Part shown: positions 1-12,200 of the stretch, piece after piece | Numbering within the stretch: position 1 is the first letter of the stretch | Layout of the letters: each line of letters opens with the position of its first letter | Source of the DNA: Icerya purchasi | Lineage: Eukaryota > Arthropoda > Insecta > Hemiptera > Monophlebidae | Direction: 5' to 3' | Length of the DNA: 64,000 nt | NCBI GenBank assembly: GCA_039619475.1 | Contig: CM077115.1 | Coordinates: forward strand, 105,544,893-105,608,892 | The notes under the pieces: model-generated | What the model was told of the DNA's origin: nothing | What the model saw: the letters and a program-made list of their open reading frames with translations, nothing else | Database searches by the model: none | Position numbers and translations under genes: made by a program

Positions 1-968
1 CGTTCCTAAGTTTTTCTCCGGTTGTCATTGGCGATTTTAACGTTAGGCTTCCTAACATGGAGCCTCACGTCAGATACTCCCGTGACTCGCATCTATTATT
101 AGATCTTATACATTCAAATAACCTCTTAATAAAGAATCACAAAACCCCAACTTTCTCTAATTATAATGGGTGCAGCATCATTGACTACTTGCTCACTTCA
201 ATTAATCTAAGTCTGCGGACAGCCTTCCATCGTCAATGCTTTGATTTAACATTTTATAAAAATATTCAATTTTCTCTCTATTTTAAATACGATGCTAAAA
301 TTCAGTATTGTTAATTGTTCTTCTAACTTAAACGATAATTGTGCCATGATTTTTATAAATGACATTAAGCAAAGCCAACAGAGCAATGAACTGGTTAATA
401 GAATTAACAATTTTAATTCGTACATCTCTCAGCTTGCTCGTGGGAGTCACATCTCAGTTAAGTCACCTACTGCGAACTAGTGGAACACAAATCTTCAATC
501 TATTAAAGACAAGATTAACATTGTTCGTAAGAAAAAAAATAAATGTAAAGATACTGTTAAATTATTTTTTATTAATAATGTTTTAAGGGAACTAAATGCA
601 ATATATAAGAAAGAGATTTCAAGGGCTAAGTTTATGCATTGAAAAACCTTTTTTAGCGACAGCACGGTCTGGGGTAGGCCATATAAACTGTTAGTTAAGG
701 GCGTACCAGAGCTGACTATTTACTATTTGAGGTCCCTTCAGCGACTTTTATGTTCTGAAATTGACAAGTGTGGGCTTTTCCTGGATAATTTTTTTCCTCG
801 CAAATCTGACGAACTGCCTGATTTTGTGCCTATTAACAACTCAGTGTTGCCTTCCTTTAGCAAAGACACGCTAGATAATATAATTAAAAAATAAAAAAAT
901 AAAAAAGCATCTTCTTCTGATATAATAAACTTGTGAAATTTCTAAATGAAAAATTTCCGGCTCTTTTC

Positions 969-1510
969 TTTTTTTTTTTTTTTTTTTTTTTTTTATTATT
1001 TAAATAAGTTGTGGGTCTCACAGGGCAAGTATGCCCGTTGTGTGAGTGCCCGACACTCTTATTACCGTTTATTTAAGATACCAAATTACAATTATTCTAG
1101 CTTATCCTATACATTATAATTATAGTCAACTAAGTTTATATAACTTATGGCATAGTACACACATACAATTACATACACACACAGCAAGTACTCATCTACA
1201 TACCGATACATGAGGGTAGCAAAATATCTTCAAATACGAAGAAAAGCAAAGAAAAGAAGAGAAGAAGAAAAAGTAAATAAAGAAAGAAAGAAAAATAAAC
1301 GAACAATAATATAAAATTATAAAATGTGATGATTCGAACCGTATCTTTGGGGTTTTACTCTTTACACCGTTCTTTCAGCCATTTCCTTATTTCCCCTTTC
1401 CACAAACCAAGTTTTTTTTCGTTTAATATATTACGGGGTATTTTACTAATTAGTTTAATTAGAACTAAGTCATCAGTATTATCAGTTCGTAGATTTACGC
1501 CCAACACTCT
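969..1510 (-). mobile_element. 3' tail of another retroposon inserted in the R1-like LINE
   Basis: LINE coding stops after a KFPALF-like segment near 965 and resumes near 1512. Between them lies a run of about 26 T (969-994), the complement of a poly-A tail, followed by AT-rich sequence with no coding similarity. The block begins with a GC-richer stretch containing GGGCAAGTATGCCCG. Both junctions carry CTCTTTT (961-967 and about 1507-1513), a possible short target duplication. This reads as a minus-strand retroposon 3' end; its family is unknown. Confidence 0.55.
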
Positions 1511-1527
1511 TTTTTAGACGTATTCAA

Positions 1528-3138
1528 TTGCAGGTCTTTCCGCAGTGCTGGAAAGTGGCTGATATCAAGCTGCTTCCCAAGCCTGGAAAAGACCTCTCCT
1601 TAGTTAGCAGCTGTCGCCCGATATCCATGCTGAATTCAATTGGCAAGATATTTGAGAGAGTTGTTCACAGATTTACTTTGGTGTCCAGCAAAAGCCTGCT
1701 TCATTCTAATCATTTCGGTTTTCGTACAGGGTTTTCTTCGGAGGGTGCGGTACTTAAACTTGTTTCTCAAATTAAGTACTCAACCATTTCCGGCAAATCT
1801 GCGGTTGTCATCTCCTATGATATCAAGGTGGCCTTTGACACAACTGCAGATGGTCTGAAATGATTGACATCATGATAAGAAATAATTTCAATCCGTATAT
1901 AATCAATCTAATCATCAATTACTTTACTGATAAAGTTGCAGGTCTGGAGTTGGGCTTCTCGTCCCTCACTGGGAAGGTCACATGTGGTGTCCCCCAAGGA
2001 TCTATCTTAGGTCCTACTCTATGGAATTTACTATACTCTGTGGTTCACCGCAGAGTTGAAGATTTTTATAAATCCTTTAATAACAAATTGTCTTAATTTC
2101 TTATGCCGACGATCTTTGTTTAGTTTTTGACGTCCATCGAAACTACCCATTCAAACAAATTGAAATCGTTCCGAAATATCTGGAGGAAGTTGTTGGTGAC
2201 TTCGGTCTGGAGTTCTCTTCTTCCAAATGCAGTTTCTCGGTATTTGGTGATCGTGGACTTGCTGGACAGCTAGCTGACCTTCTTCTAGTTTCTGGACAAC
2301 CCATTAGCCATACTTGTAACTTAAAGTATTTAGGAGTGATTGTAGATGAAAATTTCACCTTCATTCCCCATTACAACATGATTACTGCAAAGTGTGATGC
2401 TCTTTTTAATAAGTTAGCCAGAATTCAACCAAATGTCTGAGGATTGTCTTACAGGGAGCGGTGCATACCCTATAAAGGTTTAATTCAAGCCTTGTATGGG
2501 TATGGTGCCGCTATCTATGTTAATAAAAGAATTTCAAGGGTTAACCATCAACAAAGAAAATTCCTTTTACGCTTTACCTCGCTTTATAGAGCTTCTCCAA
2601 CATCTGCAGCCTTAGGGCGCTGATTAGTGAACACAGTTTGGTTGGTGATCTAAACTCTATGAAACACTTGAAGCTTCTGGAAAATAATTTTCTAAGAATT
2701 CAGCAGCCCATTTCTAATAAACTTTTTAAAAAATTCGTTGTTGAGCTAATTATTTCCCAGTGGAAAAGACGGTGGGACACCGACCCTACTGGCAGGAAAA
2801 CTTATGAGTTCCTGCCAGATGTTTCATTATGTCTAAAAATTAAAAATATGAGGATCAATTTTTTCAATTCACAAGTATTATCTAGGCATGGCAAGTTCCA
2901 ATCCTATTTATTTAGGTTTAAGCTTGCTGATGCTCCCTCTTGTACTCTGTGTTCATCGGGTGTTACTGATGATGTTAAACATTTTTTATTTGAATGTCCT
3001 GCCTTCTCCGGCATTCGTAAAGCTTATAACATGGCTTCATTCCATACATCCCTTACTCTTGATAAGAATAACCATGCGGTCTTCCTGGAGTATACTGAAG
3101 GAACTATGCGCATTAAATTTACTTTATGTAATCAATAG
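1528..3138 (+). pseudogene. R1-like LINE ORF2 reverse transcriptase and C-terminus, broken
   Basis: Pieces in order: FPQCWKVADIKLLPKPGKD then RPISMLNSIGKIFERVV (1528-1680), HFGFRTGFSSEGAV, SYDIKVAFDT (first Asp region, ~1815-1845), CGVPQGSILGPTLWNLLY (~1983-2036), SYADDLCLVFD (catalytic Asp pair, ~2099-2131), LKYLGVIVDENFTF (~2322-2362), then the thumb and the zinc knuckle in 2638-3138. There are stops or frame changes at about 1861, 2095, 2439 and 2622, so it cannot make active protein. The three usual catalytic Asp positions are still readable. Confidence 0.75.
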
Positions 3139-3859
3139 CTTTCTCCACACACTAATTCAACCATTAACCGGATGACGTCGATCTGCTTGAGCGGCGTGGC
3201 CTTTTCGGCATGCTTAATTTTCACTATGTATTATTCTAAGTTATATTTAAAAACATATTTGTATAGAACAGTATTTACGTGTTTCTGCTTTTATGAACTC
3301 GTGCTTTTATCCTTTCTTCATTGTTGCTACAGACTACTTCACATACAACTTGGTCAGTGACGGGACATGTTTTTCATCTCGTCCCCTTCCAATAATCTAA
3401 GTACATCTTGCAGGGAACTACAGCACACACCACCTTTATTTCGTTTTGTTTAAGCTACACATTCATTTGCACCCATCATTTTTAGGTACATTAGTTTCCT
3501 GTACTTTGAACACACATATTATAATAAATATATTTCCCCACACATAATCGTGAAATTGGGGTTAAAAAAAAACCTAATATATCTATTTTATTTTTACTCA
3601 TTTCCATTTTGATGTTTTCTGATTTTCCAGCTGTCTATAAAGACCTTACATTCCATGTTCAAATTTTTGCTTCGTTTGAGCCAGTAGCATAATTTTTTGT
3701 ATAAAGCCTGACTTTTCACCTTATTACGAGTAGTTACAAAATTCACACCAGATGTCCAAAAAATCTTTGGCGCTAGTTGCTAGTTGGATCGCATAGCTTA
3801 TTTATATTAGTATTTGTACTTTTCATGATTGAAATCTTGGAAAGACAATGAAGTAGGTT

Positions 3860-4190
3860 TCCGCTACTTTCCTCATCACAGTTTTATGGTCGTTTCGGTA
3901 GTATGTATTCCACTCCTTACAAATATCTACTTGTAGCTGTCCTGAGCTTCCTGTTTGCCACCTACAAATAGTACTAATAATGCTGCTTCCACTATCAGTG
4001 GATCACTCTTCGTCTGTCTCCTCCTTTATTGCCTGTCCAACTTAGGAGGCCTTTCTGGTAGAATACACTACTGCTCGCATAGCTCACAAATCCTAGGAGC
4101 ACGCAGACCCCTCCGCCACGTTAATGTGCTGATCCCCTGAAGGGGGCAAAAAAACTAACAATAAAAAGAAAAGAAAAAAAGATAAAATGA
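3860..4190 (+). repeat. Possible retroposon 3' end with A-rich tail
   Basis: A GC-richer block (3940-4147) is out of step with its AT-rich surroundings and ends in an A-rich tail (4147-4190). Its reading SQILGARRPLRHVNVLIP resembles a peptide I remember from repeated, mis-annotated insect ORFs at LINE 3' ends. That is recollection, not a search result. No catalytic motif is present. Confidence 0.3.
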
Positions 4191-4930
4191 GAAACATTAG
4201 CAAGAAAGGAAATGAAGAGCCAAACTATGAGGTCACATTATTTAGTCCTCAAAGTCTGTCTCGATTGCCTTTTGTCAAGTAGAACTCTTTAAAAGTTCTA
4301 CATCACTACTGACGTCATTATTGTTAAAACTCGAAATATTTTTGATTGGTATTATCATTATTATCAGTAAAACTTCAAATTTATAGAAAGTTCGAAATGA
4401 AAATTGTGTACATGAATATGTTCTCTTAAAGTACGGTTCCTTAAATACTGTATACCACATTAGGTAAATGGACACAACAAATGTTTCTTTTTTTAGATTT
4501 GCTAAAATGTTCGGAAAATGTAATTCATTCGAGATAATTTAAATTTTTCATAATTAATTTTCCCCGCACTCGTCACATTAATCTTCCGCGGAAATCAATA
4601 ATTCAGTATGGCAGTTATAATAGTGTCGTCTTAAATTGCTTTTGTTAGAATATTGATTAAGACAAAACTCACATGCAAACATTTTACAATACAATAACAA
4701 AGCAAAAGAAATATAACAATCAGAAATAAATTAATGACTAAGTAATTAGGATGATAATCACTTGATTATGCACGCAGTCGAGTGTTGGTAATATAGGACT
4801 TTCAGTATTTTTATTTGCAACAGAAAGGATTGTTCCGATTGCTTCGTACAAAATGGCACCTCGAAAACATACATTTTGGATGGTTCTTCCACATTTCCAG
4901 TGTTTTAGTTGCTTTTGATAAAGTATAATT

Positions 4931-5524
4931 GCTTAACCGATTATAACCTGATTTTGAGTATAAGTTTACAGCATTGGTAATCGGGCGAAAAAATTTTAAC
5001 TGATTACAGCGCCATCAATTGTCAAATTAATAATTTTTTCATTATTGGGCGATAAAAAATCATATTATGAAAAGAGAAAATATTCTAAAAATATTACACA
5101 TGAATCCTATATTTATAATACAGCTTAAAATAAAAATATTCACACATTATTGAAATATAAAAGCAATTTACAACAGAAAATTTTCTGTTAAAACTACTGT
5201 TATATAATATTTGACTTTTTTTTTTATTTGTTCATTATATTATGTTGGAAAATAATTTGTTTTTCGATTTAACTGCTCAAAGTATTTTAAGCCAAAAAAT
5301 ACAGTTCCTCGCACATGAAAATACTAAAAAATCGGAGTGAATTTTAATATGCCAACACAATGGGGTTATAAATTGGCGCTGAAAAATTTGATTGTATGTT
5401 GTTGTTTTGCTTAAATAAAAGTTGTAAAAAATGGAAAATTTCTTTACATGTGCTGAATTCAAATTGCGTTCGATTACCAATGCTGTAAACTTATACTGAA
5501 AATCGGGCTACATTCGGTTAAGCA
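4931..5524. mobile_element. Terminal-inverted-repeat element, ~594 bp, non-coding
   Basis: The left end (4931-4985) and the reverse complement of the right end (5467-5524) share GCTTAACCGA at the edge and then AGTATAAGTTTACAGCATTG inside, with a few mismatches between. The interior (about 480 bp) is AT-rich and non-coding. This is the form of a MITE. I could not define a target duplication. It lies 560 bp upstream of the importin-11 start codon. Confidence 0.6.
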
Positions 5525-5569
5525 GTATCGTTCGTTGTAGTCGCTTGTAATCATAAATTATTTATATTT

Positions 5570-5584
5570 TATCGATCATCGATA
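5570..5584. promoter_or_regulatory. Palindromic double TATCGAT motif, DRE-like
   Basis: TATCGATCATCGATA is a perfect inverted pair of TATCGAT. It resembles the insect DRE (TATCGATA) found in housekeeping promoters, about 500 bp upstream of the importin-11 ATG. The transcription start is unknown, so the link to this gene is inference. Confidence 0.3.
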
Positions 5585-6085
5585 TTACATACTTCAATAA
5601 ATAAAAATGCAGCTGAAATAACATTTTTGCGAAAGATTAATTTATGCTCTTAGTAATCGAAGTAGTTGTAATTTATTTTTTCAATATAATAAAAATGTGT
5701 GAACGAAAGGGTTAATTTCGCTTTTACTTACGGTTATCAACGTCCTTTGATTAATACAGTTCGAATGCAAATCCATCAATCCTAAAAAATGTATATTGTT
5801 TTAGGAAATTTTAAATACTGTAGCGAGAGAATAGTGGATGAATTTATATTTTCATTACTGAAATCGGTACAATGAGATAATTGATTTTTCATTTTAACAT
5901 ATATTCACAGTTAAAATCATTCTAATTTCGTATATGCAATGATTCGCTATAATTAAACATGATTTACATAAATTGGCGGATAATGAAATTATATGGTACA
6001 CCTTGGGTGTTATAAAATATACGCACATATGTTTTATAAATAAAAATCTTAATTTCATTCGGTAAAACGAACAGAATAAATTGAT

Positions 6086-6241
6086 ATGGAAAGCGAGCAC
6101 TCCATCACTTACAATAATCCTAAGGAAATGATATATATGGCCTTACTACAAGCGTCTAGTCAAGAAATAAATATTCTGAAGCCAGCCGAAGCCAAATTAA
6201 GGAGTTGGGAAACCCAACCGGGATTTTTTTCTATATTATGT
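6086..6241 (+). CDS. IPO11: IPO11 exon 1 (start codon)
   Basis: Exactly 52 codons from the ATG, ending in phase 0 before donor GTAAGT at 6242. It encodes the importin-beta N-terminal helix pair with [18 protein letters not shown], close to vertebrate IPO11. The ATG is chosen because the similarity starts a few residues after it and because the reading frame upstream carries no family similarity. Confidence 0.93.
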
Positions 6242-9200
6242 GTAAGTAATTTTTTAATTTTTGTCATAGTTCTCACGTAAAACTGAAAAATTGAATTCGC
6301 ATATTTTAATATTTTGAAATTTTTTAGGAAATATTTTTGAATAGAGAAGTGAATGAAAATATAAGATGGATTGCTTTGTTGTATTTTAAAAATGGCGTTG
6401 AAAACAACTGGTCCGATGACTTCACAACGTATGTGAATCTTTGATATTTACTTATTAAAATTTTCATTATTTTCAAAATCATTTTTATGTGCTTCTGTAA
6501 GTTTACGATGGTAACGATTAATTTTCGTGTAGCGGTAAGTGTATATCGGAAGAAGAAAAAGCTGTTGTAAGGTCGTCCTTAATGCAATGTTTCGAAGAAC
6601 CGATTATTCAGTTTGCAAATCAAATGGCTGTCATAATTTCCAAAATAGCTGGGTATGTATTTCATTCATTATCTGTTGTAGAAAGTTAATTCTTTATTGA
6701 AAATTTACTTATATACTTTAACATTTCCATTGTAGAGCCGATTGCCCCGACGAATGGCCAGATTTAATCGATACATTATGTACAAATATGAAAAGTAATA
6801 ACATTATTGTAAAACATCGAGCGGTTTTATATTTACAGCATGTCATAAAAGAATTATCTGAACGTTTTAAAGGAAACAAGAAGTTATTTACCGTTTTTAC
6901 TCTTCATATTTATCCGTTTGTGTTGGATTATTGGAATTCAAGTATAACTGAATTTTTAAACATGGTTTGTATTTATTTTATCAGGTTAAATTGATGTAGG
7001 GTTTTAAATGAATAATTTTTATAATTGAAACAAATTTTATTTAAATAAATAATTTAGAGTTTCGTGATTACTTATAACTCTTTTAAATTGATATCTTTGT
7101 CACTTCTTTTCCATTTCGTTTGGTATAATCTCTTAAGTTCTTAATGTTGTTAGAAAATCCACTGCATGTTCTTCCAATTTATTAATTCCTGACTACTCGA
7201 AATCAGAAGTTGTTCTTATTGGTTTTTTTTTTTTTTTTTTTTTTTTTATTGGTATTTTACGTGGTTTTTGATTATTAATTCGATCCATCTTTTCTCTTTA
7301 ATGTCGATTTTAGTTCTTGTGAACCGTATTGTTCTTCAGTAATTTAAAATTTTTTAAATAACGCCTATTGATTATATTTTTTCTGGTTTATTGTTTACAA
7401 TTCACCTTTTTCTGAATGTACACAAGCAGCGCGCATGTGCGTGCATTTATTTACCTGTTTTAATGCTAATAAAATTGTAAAATCAGGTTGTAGATGGGCG
7501 TACAGATATTGAAGATATTTTATCTATTTCAATACTAGCAGCTAAAATATTACTAAAATTAATGGAATGCGAGTTTACAGAATTGCGTGATCAATATCCC
7601 ATTCAACAGTTCCTGATATTAATATTTCAACGAATTAAATCACTACTGGAATACCGTAAGTATAGTTTTGTAAACATTAAATTTACTCCTCATACTATTT
7701 ATTTATTAATTCATTTAAAGTAAATGCTATATGGATAGAATTTCTGTTGATCTGGAGTGTGCTTGATAAATTAAAATACAACTTTTATACTGGTAGAGAA
7801 TCAACAATCAAAACATAAAAAAAAGTTACATAATATAAAAACATAATTACGCTTTATTCTTATACAGAACCCTAAGCAATGTTATTAATCTTAAATATGC
7901 ACATTTGCGGATTGTTACTCATTTGTCTGTTTTTCTTTATGCTTATGTATTCGATTTACAGAAATCGTAATAATCGGTTTTTTTTGTTGTTTTTTTCTAA
8001 TAAAGTAAAAATAAAGTAAGTCCCATACCCTTGATTGTGAAGTTAAGTTCATTTTGAATGTAAAATAGATAATTTTTTTGGTCTTTCAAAATAAAAATAA
8101 GTATGATTTTTGAAATAAACAAATTTCATAATTGTATTTGAATCAAACTTTTTTTTTTGTGACGTGCAGGGGATAGTTACTTTTACACCAAGAGGCTCTG
8201 ATTAACACTTTCGTAAGTAGCGGCAACTATAGATTCTATTTGATGTTTTTCGTTTTATAAACAGTATGCAATTCTATTCTCACTTCCAGTGAACGATGAG
8301 AAACATGGTCCTTACCATTTATTAATGTATGAATAAATATTATTTTAAAAAGTAAATTTTGTGAAGGTACATTTTAATAAAAAAATTATTTTTTTGAAAA
8401 AATGAGTCCTGCCCAAGAAGTTTTAACTCCTTTTTTTGTTTTTGATTTGAAAATAAATATTTGATATTTCTAAAATAATAAGTCGAAAACTTAACGGTAC
8501 GCTTTAATCGAGAAATTTAAAAATAAAAATATTTAATATTAATTAAATCTAAACTAAAACGGGTGGCTCAAAATTACTGTTAGTAGCACTGAAAACCCAC
8601 ATTCGAGGTGAAATGAAATAGGTATTTTAATTCAACTCATTAGCCAATTATATAACACGTTCCGAAGGGATTTTGTTATATAGACGCTGAGCTAGATTCA
8701 TTAAAAAAAAAAAGAGGACTGTCACCCCCCAGAATTTAAAAAGAATATACAAATTTAAAAAAAAAAATTCAAATTGTTTTTACGCTTTTTTTCGAAGTAT
8801 TAACGTTCACTCTTGATGCACAGATTCATCCGCGTTCCCCATTTCTCCAATACGGTCTTTCTAAATTATTCCTGCAGTCGAATTCCGGAGGACCATACTG
8901 AAAAAATGGGAAACAAAAATGAATCTATACATCAGAAGAGAAGGTTAGTTATTTCGAAAAAAACGCACAACTCGTCGAAATCGATAATGATAGTGAAGTA
9001 AGTTTGTAAAATAATTTGAAAAATAAATTCTTTAAAATTTGCATATTTTTTAAATTCTGGAAGTTGTCATGCAGCAGCTTCGGCGCACATATACCGAAAT
9101 ACTTTCGAAACACGTGATAATGAGGTGAACTAATATACTAGCTTCATTTTATTTCGAATGTATAGTTTTAAGATCGATTTCCAACGCCATTTTGGAATAC

Positions 9201-12200
9201 TTATTGTAAATAAAGAAAATTAGTTTATCGTAAAGCTAAAATCACAATGTAGCACTAAATTGTTATGTTAGGCATTTCTACTTTGGGTTTGCTTGTTAAC
9301 TACATACGTTACTGAATATAAATTTACCAAATTAACCATTTATTTCCTTTTTTTTTATAGGCATAATTGTAAAAGAAAGTTGCAGGAAACAAGTTGAAAA
9401 AGAAGTTTTAATTTTAATGAAAATTTTATCGTCCGTATTAGATGACGATCCGGATACATTTGTACAGTTTATCAATCCAACTTTAGAATTAAGTTTTTAC
9501 TACGGCTTCACGTCGGAGGGATCTCGTTTTATGTTCCGCGATGCATTAATACGTTTTTTAAATTTAATGAAAATTATCCTAATTAGTAATAATGTGAGCA
9601 GTAAGCGTGGTCTGGATAATGTAAAACACAGTACTAAAATGAAAAGGTCAGAAGTGAAAGACCGATTTTTCACCCCATCAGTCATAGAAGAAATATATAA
9701 CAAATTAATAGGCGAATATTTTCTGTTAACTCAAGAAGAACTTTCATCGTGGGATTCGAACCCGGAAGAATTTAGTGAGTAGTTGTATTTTAACAATTTT
9801 GTAATGATAAAAATGTATACATTTTTAATAAAATAATGATAATTAAAAATATAAATAGTAATTATTAATAACTTATTTATAAAAAAAAACTTACTTTTTT
9901 TTTTTGGGAGGGTACTAGCATTACATGTAATTAGATTCGTTACAATTTTTCACTATCAATTTTTGTTCATTTTTTTATTATAATTATTTTTTAAATTAAT
10001 CTATCCATAGCCTATAAACTGTTAATAGATGATAAATTTATGAATTTTAATAGTGGCATGCGTGATTCTTCGTCCTCTGGCAAAGGCCCATATTAGTCAG
10101 TAAATTAAACCAGATTTGGAGAATTAATTATTTTTAATTTATGTGTGTGCATTTCAGCGTAATCGTCAAATAAATTGATTGTCATCTGGTTTATATGATT
10201 ATAAAACCGCCCTTGATATGTTACAGTCAATATTTTAGTTACTACTAGTAACTCATGATTAAATCCGTATGTATTATTCTACTATTTAAATACTTTGGAG
10301 TACCGATTATTTTCCTAAGTGTTGTATTTTATTGTCCTTGAATCTCTTTAATATTACTTTTTGCGCTAGTAAACAATATGTGAATATTTTGATTTGTCAT
10401 TTTTAACGGTATAATACCAGTTTGTTAATTGCTAGTTAAAAATACTAGTTGGACATGCGTCTCTACGGTAGCTATAGAATATTAAAATTTCTGAATGGTG
10501 TAGTGGGTGTCAACGTGCTATATACGTCATCGATAGAGATGTAAATTATTTAAAATTCAAATACGAAATGCAAAATACCTATTTTTATTTTGCATTTAAA
10601 ATACTTTTTTTCAATATTTTATATAAATATTTACTATTCGTAAAATGCAAAATGGTTTTATTAAATTTTTTTCATTTATGTTTCATATTTTTCATTATTA
10701 AATTCGAAATTAATTTTGACCGAAAATGCACTACTCTGGCTTGCAGGAGGTTTAAGAGAACGCGTAGTTATGACAAAGTAGCAGAGCTGATTGTGGAGAT
10801 TTATCCTGAATTTGATTTAAAGCTAACAAAAATTTTAAAGACTATTACCGATAATGGATCAAATATGGTCAAAGCTTTCGAAATATATGGACAAGATTCA
10901 GATTCAGCTTCTATTCAACATATTGAAGTTGTGCATGATAACATTGACGAAAATGATGATGATAATATGTTAACCCTAAGACAATTTCCGGAGTCATCTG
11001 AAGATTTTGAAGAGTTGCAACTGCCTAATCATGAAAAGTGTGCCACACACACGTTACATTTAATAACTTCAAGAGACATGGATATGACTAGATCCCAAAG
11101 TAATTCATACAAAAAACTTTATGATGCAGCCATGGCAAAATGTCAAGCTGTTTGGAATCTGTGTTCAAGATCTCCTAAAGCCTGTGAAATCTATTTAGAA
11201 TCAGCTGTAAAATTCCCGACTTCTCCATATCCAATATGATGGAATTCATACTATAATTGCATTCAAGATTTACTTGCTGTAAAGGATACTCTAAATGATA
11301 CTTTAAGGAAACTTTTTTTTTTTTTTTTTTTTTGGCTTGGTTTATCTTTTAACCTTTTAGCCAGTTTATATGTTAAACATGTAATATAATATTCAAGTCT
11401 TAAATTTCAATATTGCATTTTTTGAGGTATTGATAAAGTTGTTTACATGTCTGACCTAGTGGATTTGTGAGTATGGTTACTGTGTTTATCGGTAACGTGT
11501 GATATACTTGAGTTAATCTATTTGTAAGTTCTTCTCGTTGTTTTTGGAACTGAACACATTGCCATAGGAGATGGTTAATATTTTCTTCATAGTCTTTATT
11601 ACAGTACTGACATTTATCCGATTCGATAATGTTCAATTTTTTTAAACGATCTGCTGTTCTGGTATGCCCTGTTCTAAGCCGGATGATTTGCTTTATGTAG
11701 TTGCTAGGTAGGTTCTCGTTCACTTGAAGGTACCATGGGTTCTTAATCTGTTGCTCTTTTTGTATATTGAAATAATATTTTCCACTGTTCATGCTAGTCT
11801 GTTCAAAATTGATTTTTTGTTTATTTGTTGCTATATTTTTAACGGTATGTACGTAATCTGTCCAGTGATATTTAATTTGTTCACATCTCCGATTTTCGGT
11901 AACTTTTTTTGTTAAGTTATCCACAAATTCATTCCCTTTTATTCCGCTATGTCCTGGTATCCACTTTAGCACTACGGGATTATTGTATTTTACTTTTGCA
12001 GATTCTATTTTCCTTTTTATTTTCCAAACGATATTGTTGTCAGTTGTGTCATTTATAATTTTATATAATGCGCTCAGTGAATCGGTTAATATCAGAAAAT
12101 TATGATTTCTATTTTCGGTGTTTACGAATTTGCGATTGCTTGATAGAGTGCGTATAATTCAGTTGTACATGACGAGTTTGTCATGGGGATTCGGAACGTT

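Larger units (their letters stand above)
1..3540 (+). mobile_element. Decayed R1-like non-LTR retrotransposon (LINE)
   Basis: Endonuclease, reverse transcriptase and C-terminal zinc-knuckle segments follow each other on the + strand, all with frameshifts. The left end is cut by the window. Endonuclease: IGDFNVRLPN at about 25-60, then TFSNYNGCSIIDYLLT to about 210. Reverse transcriptase: motifs from 1528 to about 2460. C-terminus: LADAPSCTLCSSG and DDVKHFLFECPAF at about 2920-3010, a Cys-Cys-His-Cys knuckle like that ending R1/I-type ORF2. An untranslated tail runs to about 3540. R1 assignment is from remembered motif style (GVPQGSILGPTLWNLLY), so another clade of the I/R1/Jockey group is possible. 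Confidence 0.75.

Noticed and set aside
57..314. 85-codon frame as a separate small gene
   Set aside because: It is the endonuclease piece of the R1-like LINE (GDFN motif just before, IIDYLLT within).
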